In this document: positions 25,803-33,612 of the stretch, one piece after another
Layout of the letters: every line of letters starts with the position of its first letter
Numbering within the stretch: the stretch's first letter is position 1
Assembly (NCBI GenBank): GCA_934661195.1
Contig: CAKUJD010000007.1
Coordinates: forward strand, 122,912-186,911
Direction of reading: 5' to 3'
Length of the DNA: 64,000 bases
Source: an uncultured Muribaculaceae bacterium
Lineage (GTDB): Bacteria; Bacteroidota; Bacteroidia; Bacteroidales; Muribaculaceae
Position numbers and translations under genes: made by a program
Notes under the pieces: generated by a model
The model's database searches: none
Told to the model about the DNA's origin: nothing
What the model saw: the letters and a program-made list of their open reading frames with translations, nothing else

Positions 25803-25835
25803 AAAAAACAATGGGCCTGAATTTTCAGGCCCATT
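25803..25835 (-). terminator. intrinsic terminator of the SPOR gene
   Basis: Perfect 11-bp stem AATGGGCCTGA / TCAGGCCCATT with a four-nt loop and six T on the minus strand. Confidence 0.85.
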
Positions 25836-25866
25836 AGGGTATGTTGTGAAAAATGATCAGTGCGGG

Positions 25867-26817
25867 TTAGTCGCTTACCCAGGCGTTTTGGTAGGCGGCG
25901 GGGAGATTGTCGATGTCCTTTATCAGCTGGCAATAGTCGTTGCTGCGGGCCACATACACGCGATAGGTGTTGCCTTTTAGCCTTATACCGGCATTGATGT
26001 CGGTGTGGGCGGCAATGTACTTTTCGGCTTGAGCCTTGGTCTTGAAAGTGGACACTATCAGATAGTATCGCCCTGTGCCAAGCTGGCTTTCGTTGATGTT
26101 GCTTTGCTTCTCCTGTGCGGTCGGTTTTTGTGCCGGGGCAGCCGCACGCTTAATCGTCTGGCGTGGCTGCTGCTTGATTTGCGGAATGCTCAGCGAGGCC
26201 GTGTCCTGATGGCTGAAGTCAACAGCCACAGGGGTGCTGAGCATGCAGTAGAGGCCCAGCAGTACAATTATCGAGGCGGCAATGCGCATATAGCTGCGCA
26301 CGAACAAATTGGCGCGGCTTGGCTTCTCGTCGACGAAACTGATGACCCTTGCGGGTGAGTCGTGACCGGCATCGGCTGCGCTTTGCTGCGCTGCCTGCTG
26401 CAGTGCTGCCAGCGGCTGCATCTTTATTGACTTCAGGCCAAAAAACTCATCGTTGGCGCTGGCGTGGTAGAATGGGGTGAATTCAACTTTTGAGTCACTG
26501 TTGAGCTTAAAGAATCCGAGTTTGCCAAAAGGCACCTCCTCGCCGCCGTCAAGCAGCTGGCGGTAGAGGGTCACGTGGCTGGCGATGGTCTTCATCGCCT
26601 CATCGTAGGTAATGCCGTCGCGGCGCACCATCGACTGTGCCAGCAGGCCATCGTTGTGGCTCACCGACGCATTGAAGCTCACGCAGCGGCGCGGCTTGTT
26701 GATGACGCCGGCGGCTTCATTGGCCGTTGAAGGCTCGTATTGCGCAATCAGCGCACCCCATCCGGGCACTATCACGCAGTCGTTGCACGACATCAGGTAT
26801 TCTATGTGCTCAATCAT
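25867..26817 (-). CDS. HU-CCDC81 / SPOR domain membrane protein
   Basis: 316 residues in three parts. The N-terminal HU-CCDC81-type pair (CNDCVIVPGWGALIAQYEPS, then EVPFGKLGFFKL) is specific to Bacteroidetes. One membrane segment lies near residues 175-195 (ASIIVLLGLYCML). The C-terminal SPOR domain (RYYLIVSTFKTKAQAEKYI ... RVYVARSND) in other proteins binds denuded septal peptidoglycan. A septum-linked role is inferred. The start MIEHIEYL at 26817 is preferred because the promoter TAnnTTTG ends at 26831, which rules out the ATG at 26853 and leaves a leader of only about 10 nt. Confidence 0.85.
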   Translation of the reverse strand: MIEHIEYLMSCNDCVIVPGWGALIAQYEPSTANEAAGVINKPRRCVSFNASVSHNDGLLAQSMVRRDGITYDEAMKTIASHVTLYRQLLDGGEEVPFGKLGFFKLNSDSKVEFTPFYHASANDEFFGLKSIKMQPLAALQQAAQQSAADAGHDSPARVISFVDEKPSRANLFVRSYMRIAASIIVLLGLYCMLSTPVAVDFSHQDTASLSIPQIKQQPRQTIKRAAAPAQKPTAQEKQSNINESQLGTGRYYLIVSTFKTKAQAEKYIAAHTDINAGIRLKGNTYRVYVARSNDYCQLIKDIDNLPAAYQNAWVSD

Positions 26818-26830
26818 TGAAATCATACAA

Positions 26831-26861
26831 CAAAAGTAGTCATTTTTTGCCACATTTCAAA
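26831..26861 (-). promoter_or_regulatory. promoter of the SPOR gene
   Basis: Minus strand TTTG (26858-26861), 19 bp, TACTTTTG (26831-26838). The predicted start site is about 26827. Confidence 0.75.
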
Positions 26862-26930
26862 GCCCTTTTGCCTCTTTTTGCCTCACAATTCCGCAGCAAA
26901 AAGCCCCATAAAAACATTAAATTTTCAACT

Positions 26931-27863
26931 TTAATGCAGCGAGCCGAGCATTGCCTTCACCTCCTGCTCGGTCATGCCGTGCTGCAGGGCAAGCTTGGTG
27001 TCGCGCTGCACATCATCGTCGCTAAATCTGAGTTTGCTGAGCATGGCGCGCAAGGCGTATATGTATCCGTCGGTGTCGTCGATTTGCAGCGCGTTGCGAA
27101 TGTCGTCTTCTGCGTTGTTGAGTTGCTTGGTCATCAGATAGCAGTGGGCGCGGTTGGCCAGAATTTGTGCCGATGGTCGCGCTTTGATTATTTTGCCGTA
27201 GCACTCAATGGCTTTGGTGTAGTTGCCGTTCACTTCATTCAGCTTGCCAAGGCCCTCTTGTGCCAAAGCAGAGTTTGGACTGATTTTCAAGATTCCCATA
27301 AACTCATCTTCAGCAGCCTTGTAGTCGCCGCGCTGAATGTCAATTATGCCAAGGTTGTAGCGCGCCTCGGTGTTCGATGGGTCGAGCTCAACCACGCGGC
27401 GGTAGTCGCGTTCCGACAGGCCGATGCTGTCGATGGCCATGTAGGCTGCGGCGCGGTTGCTGATAATGGTCACTGCATTGGGTGTCATGTCAAGTGCAAG
27501 GCTGTAGTTCTTTATGGCCTGCTCGTTTTTGCCCTGATAGCGCTGCAAGGTGCCGATGTTCGACAGCAGCAGTGAGTTGTTGTGGTTGGCGGGATCGGCC
27601 TTGATGGCGCTGCGCAGGTGCTGCTCGGCCTCGGCCCAGCGCCCCGCTTTGATGCACACCTGTGCCGAGTCCACACTGCGGTAGTAGGCGTTGGCAGTGT
27701 CTACTGCCACAGTGCTTGCCGCCTTGCTGGAAGCAGAGGTCGTGGCCGCGGGCTTGCTGCCGCGCGGAATCTTCATGTTGCTTTGGTTTATTGAGTTCAC
27801 CACCTGTGCGGCCGCACCCAGAACCAAGGCGGCGCATGCCAAAATTGCTGTTATTCTTCTCAT
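26931..27863 (-). CDS. exported tetratricopeptide-repeat protein
   Basis: 310 residues with a signal peptide (MRRITAILACAALVLGAAAQ). After a Ser/Thr/Ala-rich linker come at least six TPR units, for example AGRWAEAEQHLRSAIKADPA, RGDYKAAEDEFMGILKISPN and NGNYTKAIECYGKIIKARPS, a fold that binds proteins. The partner is unknown. It has its own promoter with a leader of about 15 nt and is divergent from mscS. Confidence 0.88.
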   Translation of the reverse strand: MRRITAILACAALVLGAAAQVVNSINQSNMKIPRGSKPAATTSASSKAASTVAVDTANAYYRSVDSAQVCIKAGRWAEAEQHLRSAIKADPANHNNSLLLSNIGTLQRYQGKNEQAIKNYSLALDMTPNAVTIISNRAAAYMAIDSIGLSERDYRRVVELDPSNTEARYNLGIIDIQRGDYKAAEDEFMGILKISPNSALAQEGLGKLNEVNGNYTKAIECYGKIIKARPSAQILANRAHCYLMTKQLNNAEDDIRNALQIDDTDGYIYALRAMLSKLRFSDDDVQRDTKLALQHGMTEQEVKAMLGSLH

Positions 27864-27881
27864 TTCTTAATCTGTGTGCTG

Positions 27882-27889
27882 CAAAAGTA
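27882..27889 (-). promoter_or_regulatory. -7 element of the TPR gene
   Basis: TACTTTTG on the minus strand, 18 nt before the ATG. Confidence 0.55.
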
Positions 27890-27933
27890 GCACGAAATCG
27901 CGACTTCTGACGGCCCATTTAGCGATTTTTAGC

Positions 27934-27956
27934 TACTTTTGCAATTAAAATTGCAA
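27934..27956 (+). promoter_or_regulatory. mscS promoter overlapped by an 18-bp palindrome
   Basis: TACTTTTG (27934-27941) is followed without a break by the perfect inverted repeat TTGCAATT-AA-AATTGCAA (27939-27956), which starts inside the -7 box and covers the expected start site. This placement suits a repressor site. Confidence 0.55.
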
Positions 27957-27966
27957 TTTTAATAAG

Positions 27967-29130
27967 ATGATTTTAAACTCAATCCTACTGCAGGTGGAGG
28001 ACATTGTGGCCGACACCATCGTGGCCGACAAGGCCAAGGCGGCTGCCGACTCCATCACCGCCGTCGGGGCCAAGGTCGACTCGCTCGCCGCCAAGTCGCC
28101 GGCGCAGATAGCCACCGATATTTCCAACTTTAACTGGAACGGGCTCATCGAGAAGTTCAGCTCCGACCTGATTTCGTTCGGCTTCAGGCTGTTTGCCGCC
28201 ATAGTGGTGTTTTGCGTGGGCAAACTCATCATCAACAAGCTGCACAACGTGATTCGCAACGTGATGATGCACCGCAGCGTCGACCGCTCGCTTGCCACCT
28301 TTTTGCTTAGTCTGTTCAAAATCACGTTCCTGTTTCTGCTGGTGGTCACAGCCATTGGCATCATCGGCATCGAGACGAGCTCGTTTATAGCTGTGTTTGC
28401 CTCGGCCGGCGTTGCCATTGGCATGGCGCTGAGCGGCACACTGCAAAACTTTGCCGGCGGCGTGCTCATTCTGCTCGTTAAGCCCTACAAGGTGGGCGAC
28501 TACATCGACTTTAACGGCAACAAGGGTTTTGTGAAAGAGATTCAGATATTCAACACCGTCATCACCACCTACAACAACGAGGTGATAGTGATTCCCAACG
28601 GAGGTCTTTCGACCGGCACCATCAACAACTACACCAACCAGAAGTACCGCCGCCTTGAATGGCGCATATCCATCGCTTACGGCGACGATGTGGACAAGGC
28701 CCGAGAGGTGGCTCTGTCGATACTCGGTGCCGACGACCGCGTGGTGAAAAAATATCTTGACGAAAGTGCTGAGACACAGCAGGTGGAGATACCGGAGGTT
28801 GAAGATTTGGACGAAGCCGAACTCAAGCGGCTCTCGTGGTGGCAGCGCGTGGTGCACCATCACAAGGTGGTCAAGAAAAAGACGGCCGAGTGGAAAGCCT
28901 CGCAGGCCGAGGAGCGCATCAAGAAGATGCCGCGCAAAGACTGCTCGCCAACGGTGGGGCTCGAAAGTCTTGCCGACAGCGCCATCGTGCTCGTGATCCG
29001 CGCATGGGCAAAAAATGAGGACTACTGGGGTGTGTACTATAGCGTGAACGAGCGCATCTACAAGCAGTTTCCCGCCAACGGCCTCAACTTCCCGTTCCCG
29101 CAAATGGATGTGCATCTCAACAACAACTAA
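27967..29130 (+). CDS. MscS-type mechanosensitive channel
   Basis: 387 residues. Three membrane helices lie in the first 170 residues; the pore helix and following beta domain are read from FASAGVAIGMALSGTLQNFA, GGVLILLVKPYKVGDYI and VIPNGGLSTGTINNY. The C-terminal alpha/beta domain (LADSAIVLVIRAWAKNEDYW) is split by an extra, strongly charged stretch of about 60 residues (roughly 258-320, including VVKKKTAEWKASQAEERIKK) not found in E. coli MscS. It should release solutes on hypo-osmotic shock; the insert may gate it differently. No signal peptide is needed. Confidence 0.9.
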   Translation: MILNSILLQVEDIVADTIVADKAKAAADSITAVGAKVDSLAAKSPAQIATDISNFNWNGLIEKFSSDLISFGFRLFAAIVVFCVGKLIINKLHNVIRNVMMHRSVDRSLATFLLSLFKITFLFLLVVTAIGIIGIETSSFIAVFASAGVAIGMALSGTLQNFAGGVLILLVKPYKVGDYIDFNGNKGFVKEIQIFNTVITTYNNEVIVIPNGGLSTGTINNYTNQKYRRLEWRISIAYGDDVDKAREVALSILGADDRVVKKYLDESAETQQVEIPEVEDLDEAELKRLSWWQRVVHHHKVVKKKTAEWKASQAEERIKKMPRKDCSPTVGLESLADSAIVLVIRAWAKNEDYWGVYYSVNERIYKQFPANGLNFPFPQMDVHLNNN

Positions 29131-29248
29131 CTAACCAGGCACACTTCCATCAGGAACTTATCATTGCCTTGCCTTGAATGGCTTGGCGATGGTCACACTG
29201 TAATCATGCAATCTATAATCAATAGTTTTTTTATTAAATTTACAATCT

Positions 29249-31093
29249 ATGAAGAATTTGGGATTAATCATCGCACAGGCAGCGTTAGCTGTGCTGCCTG
29301 TGTGCGCAAATGCTCAGACGGCGTTCACTCCGCCTTATACTCTCAATTTGACTGACGAGAATGAGCGCAACCAGTACACCATCATTGATGCAAACGGAGA
29401 TGGCATGACTTGGAGCGGATCGAAGTACTATTTCCGCTGCCACACAGCCGGCTCGCAGAAGTCCGACGACTGGCTGATGTCGCCAGCTATGGCATTGACT
29501 GAGGGCAGCACTTACACTGTAACCTACATCGGCCACAACAAGCAGAGCGATAAGCCCGAGAAGGTGGCCATAATGGCAGGCACGGCACCAACGGTTGAGG
29601 CTATGAAGCTCACTGTGATGCCAACCATAACATTCACCAGTGTGCAGAAGGAGACGAATTCTGTAACATTTGTGGCTCCAACCACAGGCAACTACTATTT
29701 TGGGTTCCATTGCACATCGGCCCCCGACAGCTATTATGCCTATGTCGACGGGTGGGCCATCAGCGCGGCTGTCGACAAGTCAAGCCCCGACTCGGTAAGC
29801 AGTCTGAAGGTGGTGCCGGGGGCTAAAGGCGCTTTAAGCGCCACGATTAGTTTTAATGCACCTTCGGCCAGCGTCGACGGCACTGCTCTTTCATCGTTGG
29901 TGTCGGCCACAGTGGTTAATCTCAGCACTGGCGCAGTGGTGGGGCAGGTGGCCAATCCTGAGCCTGGCGCTTCGCTCAGCGTGGTTGACGGCAATCCCAA
30001 GAAAAATGCATTCAACAGCTATCGCGTGTATGTCACCAGCGATAAGGGCGATGGTGTCAGCTCGGATGCCAAGGCTTACGTGGGCATCGATGTGCCTAAG
30101 GCCGTTGGCCGTGGCAACTGGACTCAGCAGGACGGCAATGTGGTGCTCACTTGGCCTGCTGCGAGCAGTGTTGGCGTAAATGGCGGCTATGTGGACCCCG
30201 AAGCTGTTACTTACACTGTGACTATGCTGCAGCCCAACTATGGCGATCTTGCAACTGGCATTCAAGGCACCACCTATACCGACGCGTCGCTGTCGGGCAT
30301 CAGTGGACAGACTTTTGCCAGCTATGCCATTACGCCCAAGAGTGCGGCAGGTGAGGGACAAGGATCCCCTACGTTTAGTGGCCCCTTCGGCACTGCATAT
30401 CCAGTGCCCGCCACCGAGTCGTTTGCCAATGCCAAGTTGGCCTACAGTCCTTGGTTTGTAGTCGACTATTCTGGTACTGACGCTTCGTCGTGGGATGTGG
30501 TGGCGTCAACGAGCTATCCTTCGCGTAAGCCTCAGGACGCCGATGGCGGATTTGCAGTGATGCGCACTGGCGACGATGGCAAGCACATGCTCACGTCACC
30601 CATGTTTAAGCTTGGCGACAATTGTGTGCTGAGTTTTTGGATCAGTAACCCTGACAGGTACAACACTCTTAGTCTTATGGTGTCGGATGACCAGTGCCAC
30701 AGTTGGACCAAACTCGCCACTTTGCCTGTAACCAAGCAAGATTGGGAGCGTGACACCTGCGATCTTAAAGCCTACAGTGGCAAGACGGTATGCATTGGCT
30801 TCTGTGGCGAGGTGGAGTCGTACAACAAGGAGATTTGCGTCGACAATATAAGCATAGCCGGTGGTGAAAGCGCTGTGTCGCTGCCGAGTGCCGATGGCGG
30901 AGTTCGCGTCTCGGTGCAGGGCGGCAGGCTCACTGTGGTACCGTGTGGCCAACCGGTGGCTGTGTACGACATCGCAGGCCGCTTGGTGGCCAGTGCTCAG
31001 GCTGGTGTGTCAGACATCCATAGCTTCACACTGCCCGAGGGGGCATATGTGGTGCGCGTCGGTACCGCAGCCTACAAGGTGGCTGTGCGCTGA
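29249..31093 (+). CDS. large secreted protein with sandwich domains and a sorting-type C-terminus
   Basis: 614 residues with a signal peptide (MKNLGLIIAQAALAVLPVCANAQ). Two similar jelly-roll or choice-of-anchor-J-like modules are seen, each with a DDWLMSPAM or KHMLTSPMFKL motif followed by strands ending in a VDG or VDNISI segment, with fibronectin-like sequence between. The last 75 residues (AVYDIAGRLVASAQ ... GAYVVRVGTAAYKVAVR) match the beta-rich tail of Bacteroidales secreted proteins and resemble a type IX secretion signal. Ligand unknown. Convergent with a gene of the same general kind. Confidence 0.8.
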   Translation: MKNLGLIIAQAALAVLPVCANAQTAFTPPYTLNLTDENERNQYTIIDANGDGMTWSGSKYYFRCHTAGSQKSDDWLMSPAMALTEGSTYTVTYIGHNKQSDKPEKVAIMAGTAPTVEAMKLTVMPTITFTSVQKETNSVTFVAPTTGNYYFGFHCTSAPDSYYAYVDGWAISAAVDKSSPDSVSSLKVVPGAKGALSATISFNAPSASVDGTALSSLVSATVVNLSTGAVVGQVANPEPGASLSVVDGNPKKNAFNSYRVYVTSDKGDGVSSDAKAYVGIDVPKAVGRGNWTQQDGNVVLTWPAASSVGVNGGYVDPEAVTYTVTMLQPNYGDLATGIQGTTYTDASLSGISGQTFASYAITPKSAAGEGQGSPTFSGPFGTAYPVPATESFANAKLAYSPWFVVDYSGTDASSWDVVASTSYPSRKPQDADGGFAVMRTGDDGKHMLTSPMFKLGDNCVLSFWISNPDRYNTLSLMVSDDQCHSWTKLATLPVTKQDWERDTCDLKAYSGKTVCIGFCGEVESYNKEICVDNISIAGGESAVSLPSADGGVRVSVQGGRLTVVPCGQPVAVYDIAGRLVASAQAGVSDIHSFTLPEGAYVVRVGTAAYKVAVR

Positions 31094-31179
31094 GCGGCGC
31101 TTTGCAATGAGAGACAGCGGGTGTTGGAGTTGCATTTGCTTGTGGCAATTCGGCCCGCTTCAGGCATGACGTAACAATA

Positions 31180-31213
31180 AAAAGGCTTCCATCGTAATCG
31201 ATGGAAGCCTTTT
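31180..31213. terminator. bidirectional terminator between two secreted-protein genes
   Basis: Perfect 15-bp stem AAAAGGCTTCCATCG / CGATGGAAGCCTTTT with TAAT loop and T or A tracts on both sides, between convergent genes. Confidence 0.92.
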
Positions 31214-31235
31214 TTGATTTCTATGGGAGCGACCT

Positions 31236-33065
31236 TTATCGAGGCAGCACCTTGTAGCTGTATCCGCCTACGGCAACCACATACACTTGGCCGCCGTTAA
31301 GCGTGAGCGTGTTCACGCCGGCGTGTCCGGCCAGCGTCTGCACAAAGCGTCCGTCAAGGCTGTAGAGGCGTATTGTGGCGTCGCTGCTGAGCGCAATGCT
31401 CACTTGGCGGCCCGAAACGCTGACCACGGGCTTTGTGGCGGCAGCTGAGGGCTGATCAATGCCAGTGGCGCCGGTGAGCTGCACCGTGATTTCGTTCGAC
31501 AGCTGGGTGTATTCGGGGTAGCCATACTGGTCGGGGCGCATACCTTCAACGGCGTAGCCATATTTGCCGCCTGCCTCCAGGTCGGCAAGATTGAGGCTGG
31601 TTGCGTCGGCGGCGCGCAGGGTGTCGGTTGTGAGCGAGATCTTGGTCACTGTGCCGGCTTTGGTCTCTTGGGTGATGCTGATTTCGTCGATAAGGTACTT
31701 TTTGAGCTTGCTTTCCTCAATCGACAGTCGCATCTCCTCCACGCCGTCGTTCATCTCCCAAGTGTCTTCGGCATAGCCATTGGCGTCAAAGGCTGTCACC
31801 TTGTGGATGTTGAGCGCGCCGTCCACGGTGTAGCCCACGCGGTATACCGACAGGTTGTCGCCCGCGGTGCCGTAGGCTTTGATGTGGATCTTGTATTTGC
31901 CGCCGTTGGCTGCAAGGTTGAGCACAGGGGTCTGCACATACGACAGGTTCATGGGGAAGCGGCCTGCGTTGGCGCCAAACATGCCTTTGGCGGTTATGAA
32001 GTTGCGGCCAATCCATCCGGGAGTGGAAGTCACTTCATCGGGGTCGGTGATGGTGACGGGGGCCGCCACTGTGCCCTCTGTAGCCTTGCTGAAGTCGTCG
32101 GCGAGCACGTTTTTCACACCGTCTTCAGTGGCAGTCTCATATTTGTAGGGGTGCACGATGTATCCAGTGGCTTTGGGCAGGCGGTTCCAGTTGGCGGTGA
32201 AGCTGGTGGAGCCAACTTCGGTGGCCTCAGTAGCGGTGGGAGTGAGGAATCCGTCTACTCTGATGAAGTTCGACATTGCGCTCACCGAGTCGCCGTCCAC
32301 ACTCTTCAGATAGTAGAAGTATGGACGCTCTACATCGAGGCCGGTCACGGTGTACGACTGTCCGCTCACCTTCTTGTCGGTCAGCACATAGTCGGGGGCC
32401 TCATAAGTGTATGCGATGGAGTTTATGGCCACATCGCCCACCTTGCCATCATCCTTGACGAGCGATATTTTCACTTTGCCGATGTTGGCTGGCTTGTATC
32501 CAAAGGCTTCAATTAGGTCGAGGCTTTGGCGCTGAGCGAAATATAAAGCTTCGATTTGTCCTGAAGTGATGATTTCGCCCGATTTGTCATACACCTCTAT
32601 TTTAAACACGCTCGAGTTGTCCTTGGTTATGCCGTCGGCATTGAATATGTTGGCGTTGATCACAAAGCTGGTGATGTCGCCGCCCAGCATAAAGGGTGTG
32701 GTCATGTAGTCGCCGGTTGCATCGAGCACCACATGGTTCTTCCCATTGTAGTATGCCACGTCGGTCGAGCCGTTGTCCGACACATGCACATCCCATCCCT
32801 TGGGAAGGTTAGGGGTGGCGGTGTTGATTTTTCCACCGGTCTGGTTCACGGCGCTGAAGTCCTGATTCTCGTTAAGTGTGCTGTAGCCAGGGGCATACAC
32901 GCTGAGCAGAAATCCGTCACTGGCTTCGCCTGTCCAGTTGGCTACAAACGAAGTGCCTGTGTAGTCGCTGTAATCGTTGGCTACGGGCGCTTTGGGTGCT
33001 GCGGTGGCTGTAAGCGCGGCCGCCGAGCAGCACAACGCAAATGCGTTGAAGTGAAATTTTGTCAT
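31236..33065 (-). CDS. large secreted fibronectin-III-like protein with sorting-type C-terminus
   Basis: 609 residues with a signal peptide ending ATAAPKAP. Two fibronectin-like modules share the pattern T-S-F-x-A-N-W (GTSFVANWTGEASDG near 38, STSFTANWNRLPKATGY near 290). Each is followed by a beta-sandwich with a TTPFML or QTPVLNL segment. The C-terminal tail (IRLYSLDGRFVQTLAG ... VYVVAVGGYSYKVLPR) parallels those of the 29.2-kb and 38.0-kb proteins. Probably surface-exposed or released; target unknown. Confidence 0.8.
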   Translation of the reverse strand: MTKFHFNAFALCCSAAALTATAAPKAPVANDYSDYTGTSFVANWTGEASDGFLLSVYAPGYSTLNENQDFSAVNQTGGKINTATPNLPKGWDVHVSDNGSTDVAYYNGKNHVVLDATGDYMTTPFMLGGDITSFVINANIFNADGITKDNSSVFKIEVYDKSGEIITSGQIEALYFAQRQSLDLIEAFGYKPANIGKVKISLVKDDGKVGDVAINSIAYTYEAPDYVLTDKKVSGQSYTVTGLDVERPYFYYLKSVDGDSVSAMSNFIRVDGFLTPTATEATEVGSTSFTANWNRLPKATGYIVHPYKYETATEDGVKNVLADDFSKATEGTVAAPVTITDPDEVTSTPGWIGRNFITAKGMFGANAGRFPMNLSYVQTPVLNLAANGGKYKIHIKAYGTAGDNLSVYRVGYTVDGALNIHKVTAFDANGYAEDTWEMNDGVEEMRLSIEESKLKKYLIDEISITQETKAGTVTKISLTTDTLRAADATSLNLADLEAGGKYGYAVEGMRPDQYGYPEYTQLSNEITVQLTGATGIDQPSAAATKPVVSVSGRQVSIALSSDATIRLYSLDGRFVQTLAGHAGVNTLTLNGGQVYVVAVGGYSYKVLPR

Positions 33066-33107
33066 GCTGAAATCTTATATATGTTTTAATAAAATGAGTT
33101 GTCGGTG

Positions 33108-33115
33108 CAAAATTA
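33108..33115 (-). promoter_or_regulatory. -7 element of the 31.2-kb secreted-protein gene
   Basis: TAATTTTG on the minus strand, 42 nt before the ATG. Confidence 0.5.
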
Positions 33116-33267
33116 GTGATTTGTTTGCTTTTTTATGGGTGTTTTGCTTCAGATTTTTCATAAAATGTGGCAAATGTGTTGCCGGAGGTTATAATCACCC
33201 CCAAAAATGTGGCATATGCAGCCGAAGTTTTTAGTTGTGCGATTTGGCCGATTTGGCGGCATTTTAT

Positions 33268-33298
33268 TTTGAATTGCGGTGCGATTTCATTAATTTTG
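33268..33298 (+). promoter_or_regulatory. promoter of the structured RNA (and possibly recJ)
   Basis: TTTG (33268-33271), 19 bp, TAATTTTG (33291-33298). It lies over 310 nt upstream of recJ, so a long RNA precedes the gene. Confidence 0.75.
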
Positions 33299-33301
33299 TG
33301 G

Positions 33302-33590
33302 TGAATATGGAGAATAGGCTCTTTTCATAAGCCTCATGGGCCTGTGGCTGATTGCCTGGCCCGTGCCAAGCCGCCGCGCGCAGCGGAATGATGCGCCGCC
33401 ATTAGGGGCTGTGCCACTATGGGATTCACACTGTGATGTGTGGGCAGCCAGCACCCTTGACAAGGCAGACGCAGTGCCGCATCCGTTTTTGCGTGGGATG
33501 CAGGCGCGCAACCGGCAGGGCTGCCTGAAGTGGAACCGTTTCCCACTATAGTGACTCCGGAGCCGGCGTGCTCCGCCGTCAGCCTTCATT
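33302..33590 (+). ncRNA. candidate structured RNA, rod-shaped, 6S-like
   Basis: Behind a near-consensus promoter lies a non-coding stretch that folds into a long rod. Pairings, outside in: GGCTGA (33346) with TCAGCC (33579); CACTAT (33415) with ATAGTG (33548); GGGA with TCCC (33541); TTCACACT (33425, one bulge) with AGTGGAA (33529); GGCAGCC (33443) with GGCTGCC (33519); GCCGCATCC with GGATGCaGGC (33496-33505) closing an 11-nt loop. Large internal loops interrupt the rod, as in 6S RNA. No RNase P core motif and no terminator are visible, so a recJ leader is the main alternative. Confidence 0.5.
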
Positions 33591-33612
33591 TGCCAATAAA
33601 AGAACAACATAA

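Noticed and set aside
33302..33590. RNase P RNA or SRP RNA identity for the structured region
   Set aside because: The conserved GAGGAAAGTC core of RNase P RNA and the SRP Alu/GNRA features are not present.
33290..33610. Several overlapping open frames of 60-106 codons upstream of recJ
   Set aside because: They overlap one another on both strands in the region that folds as a rod-shaped RNA, and none has a domain or a sensible start.
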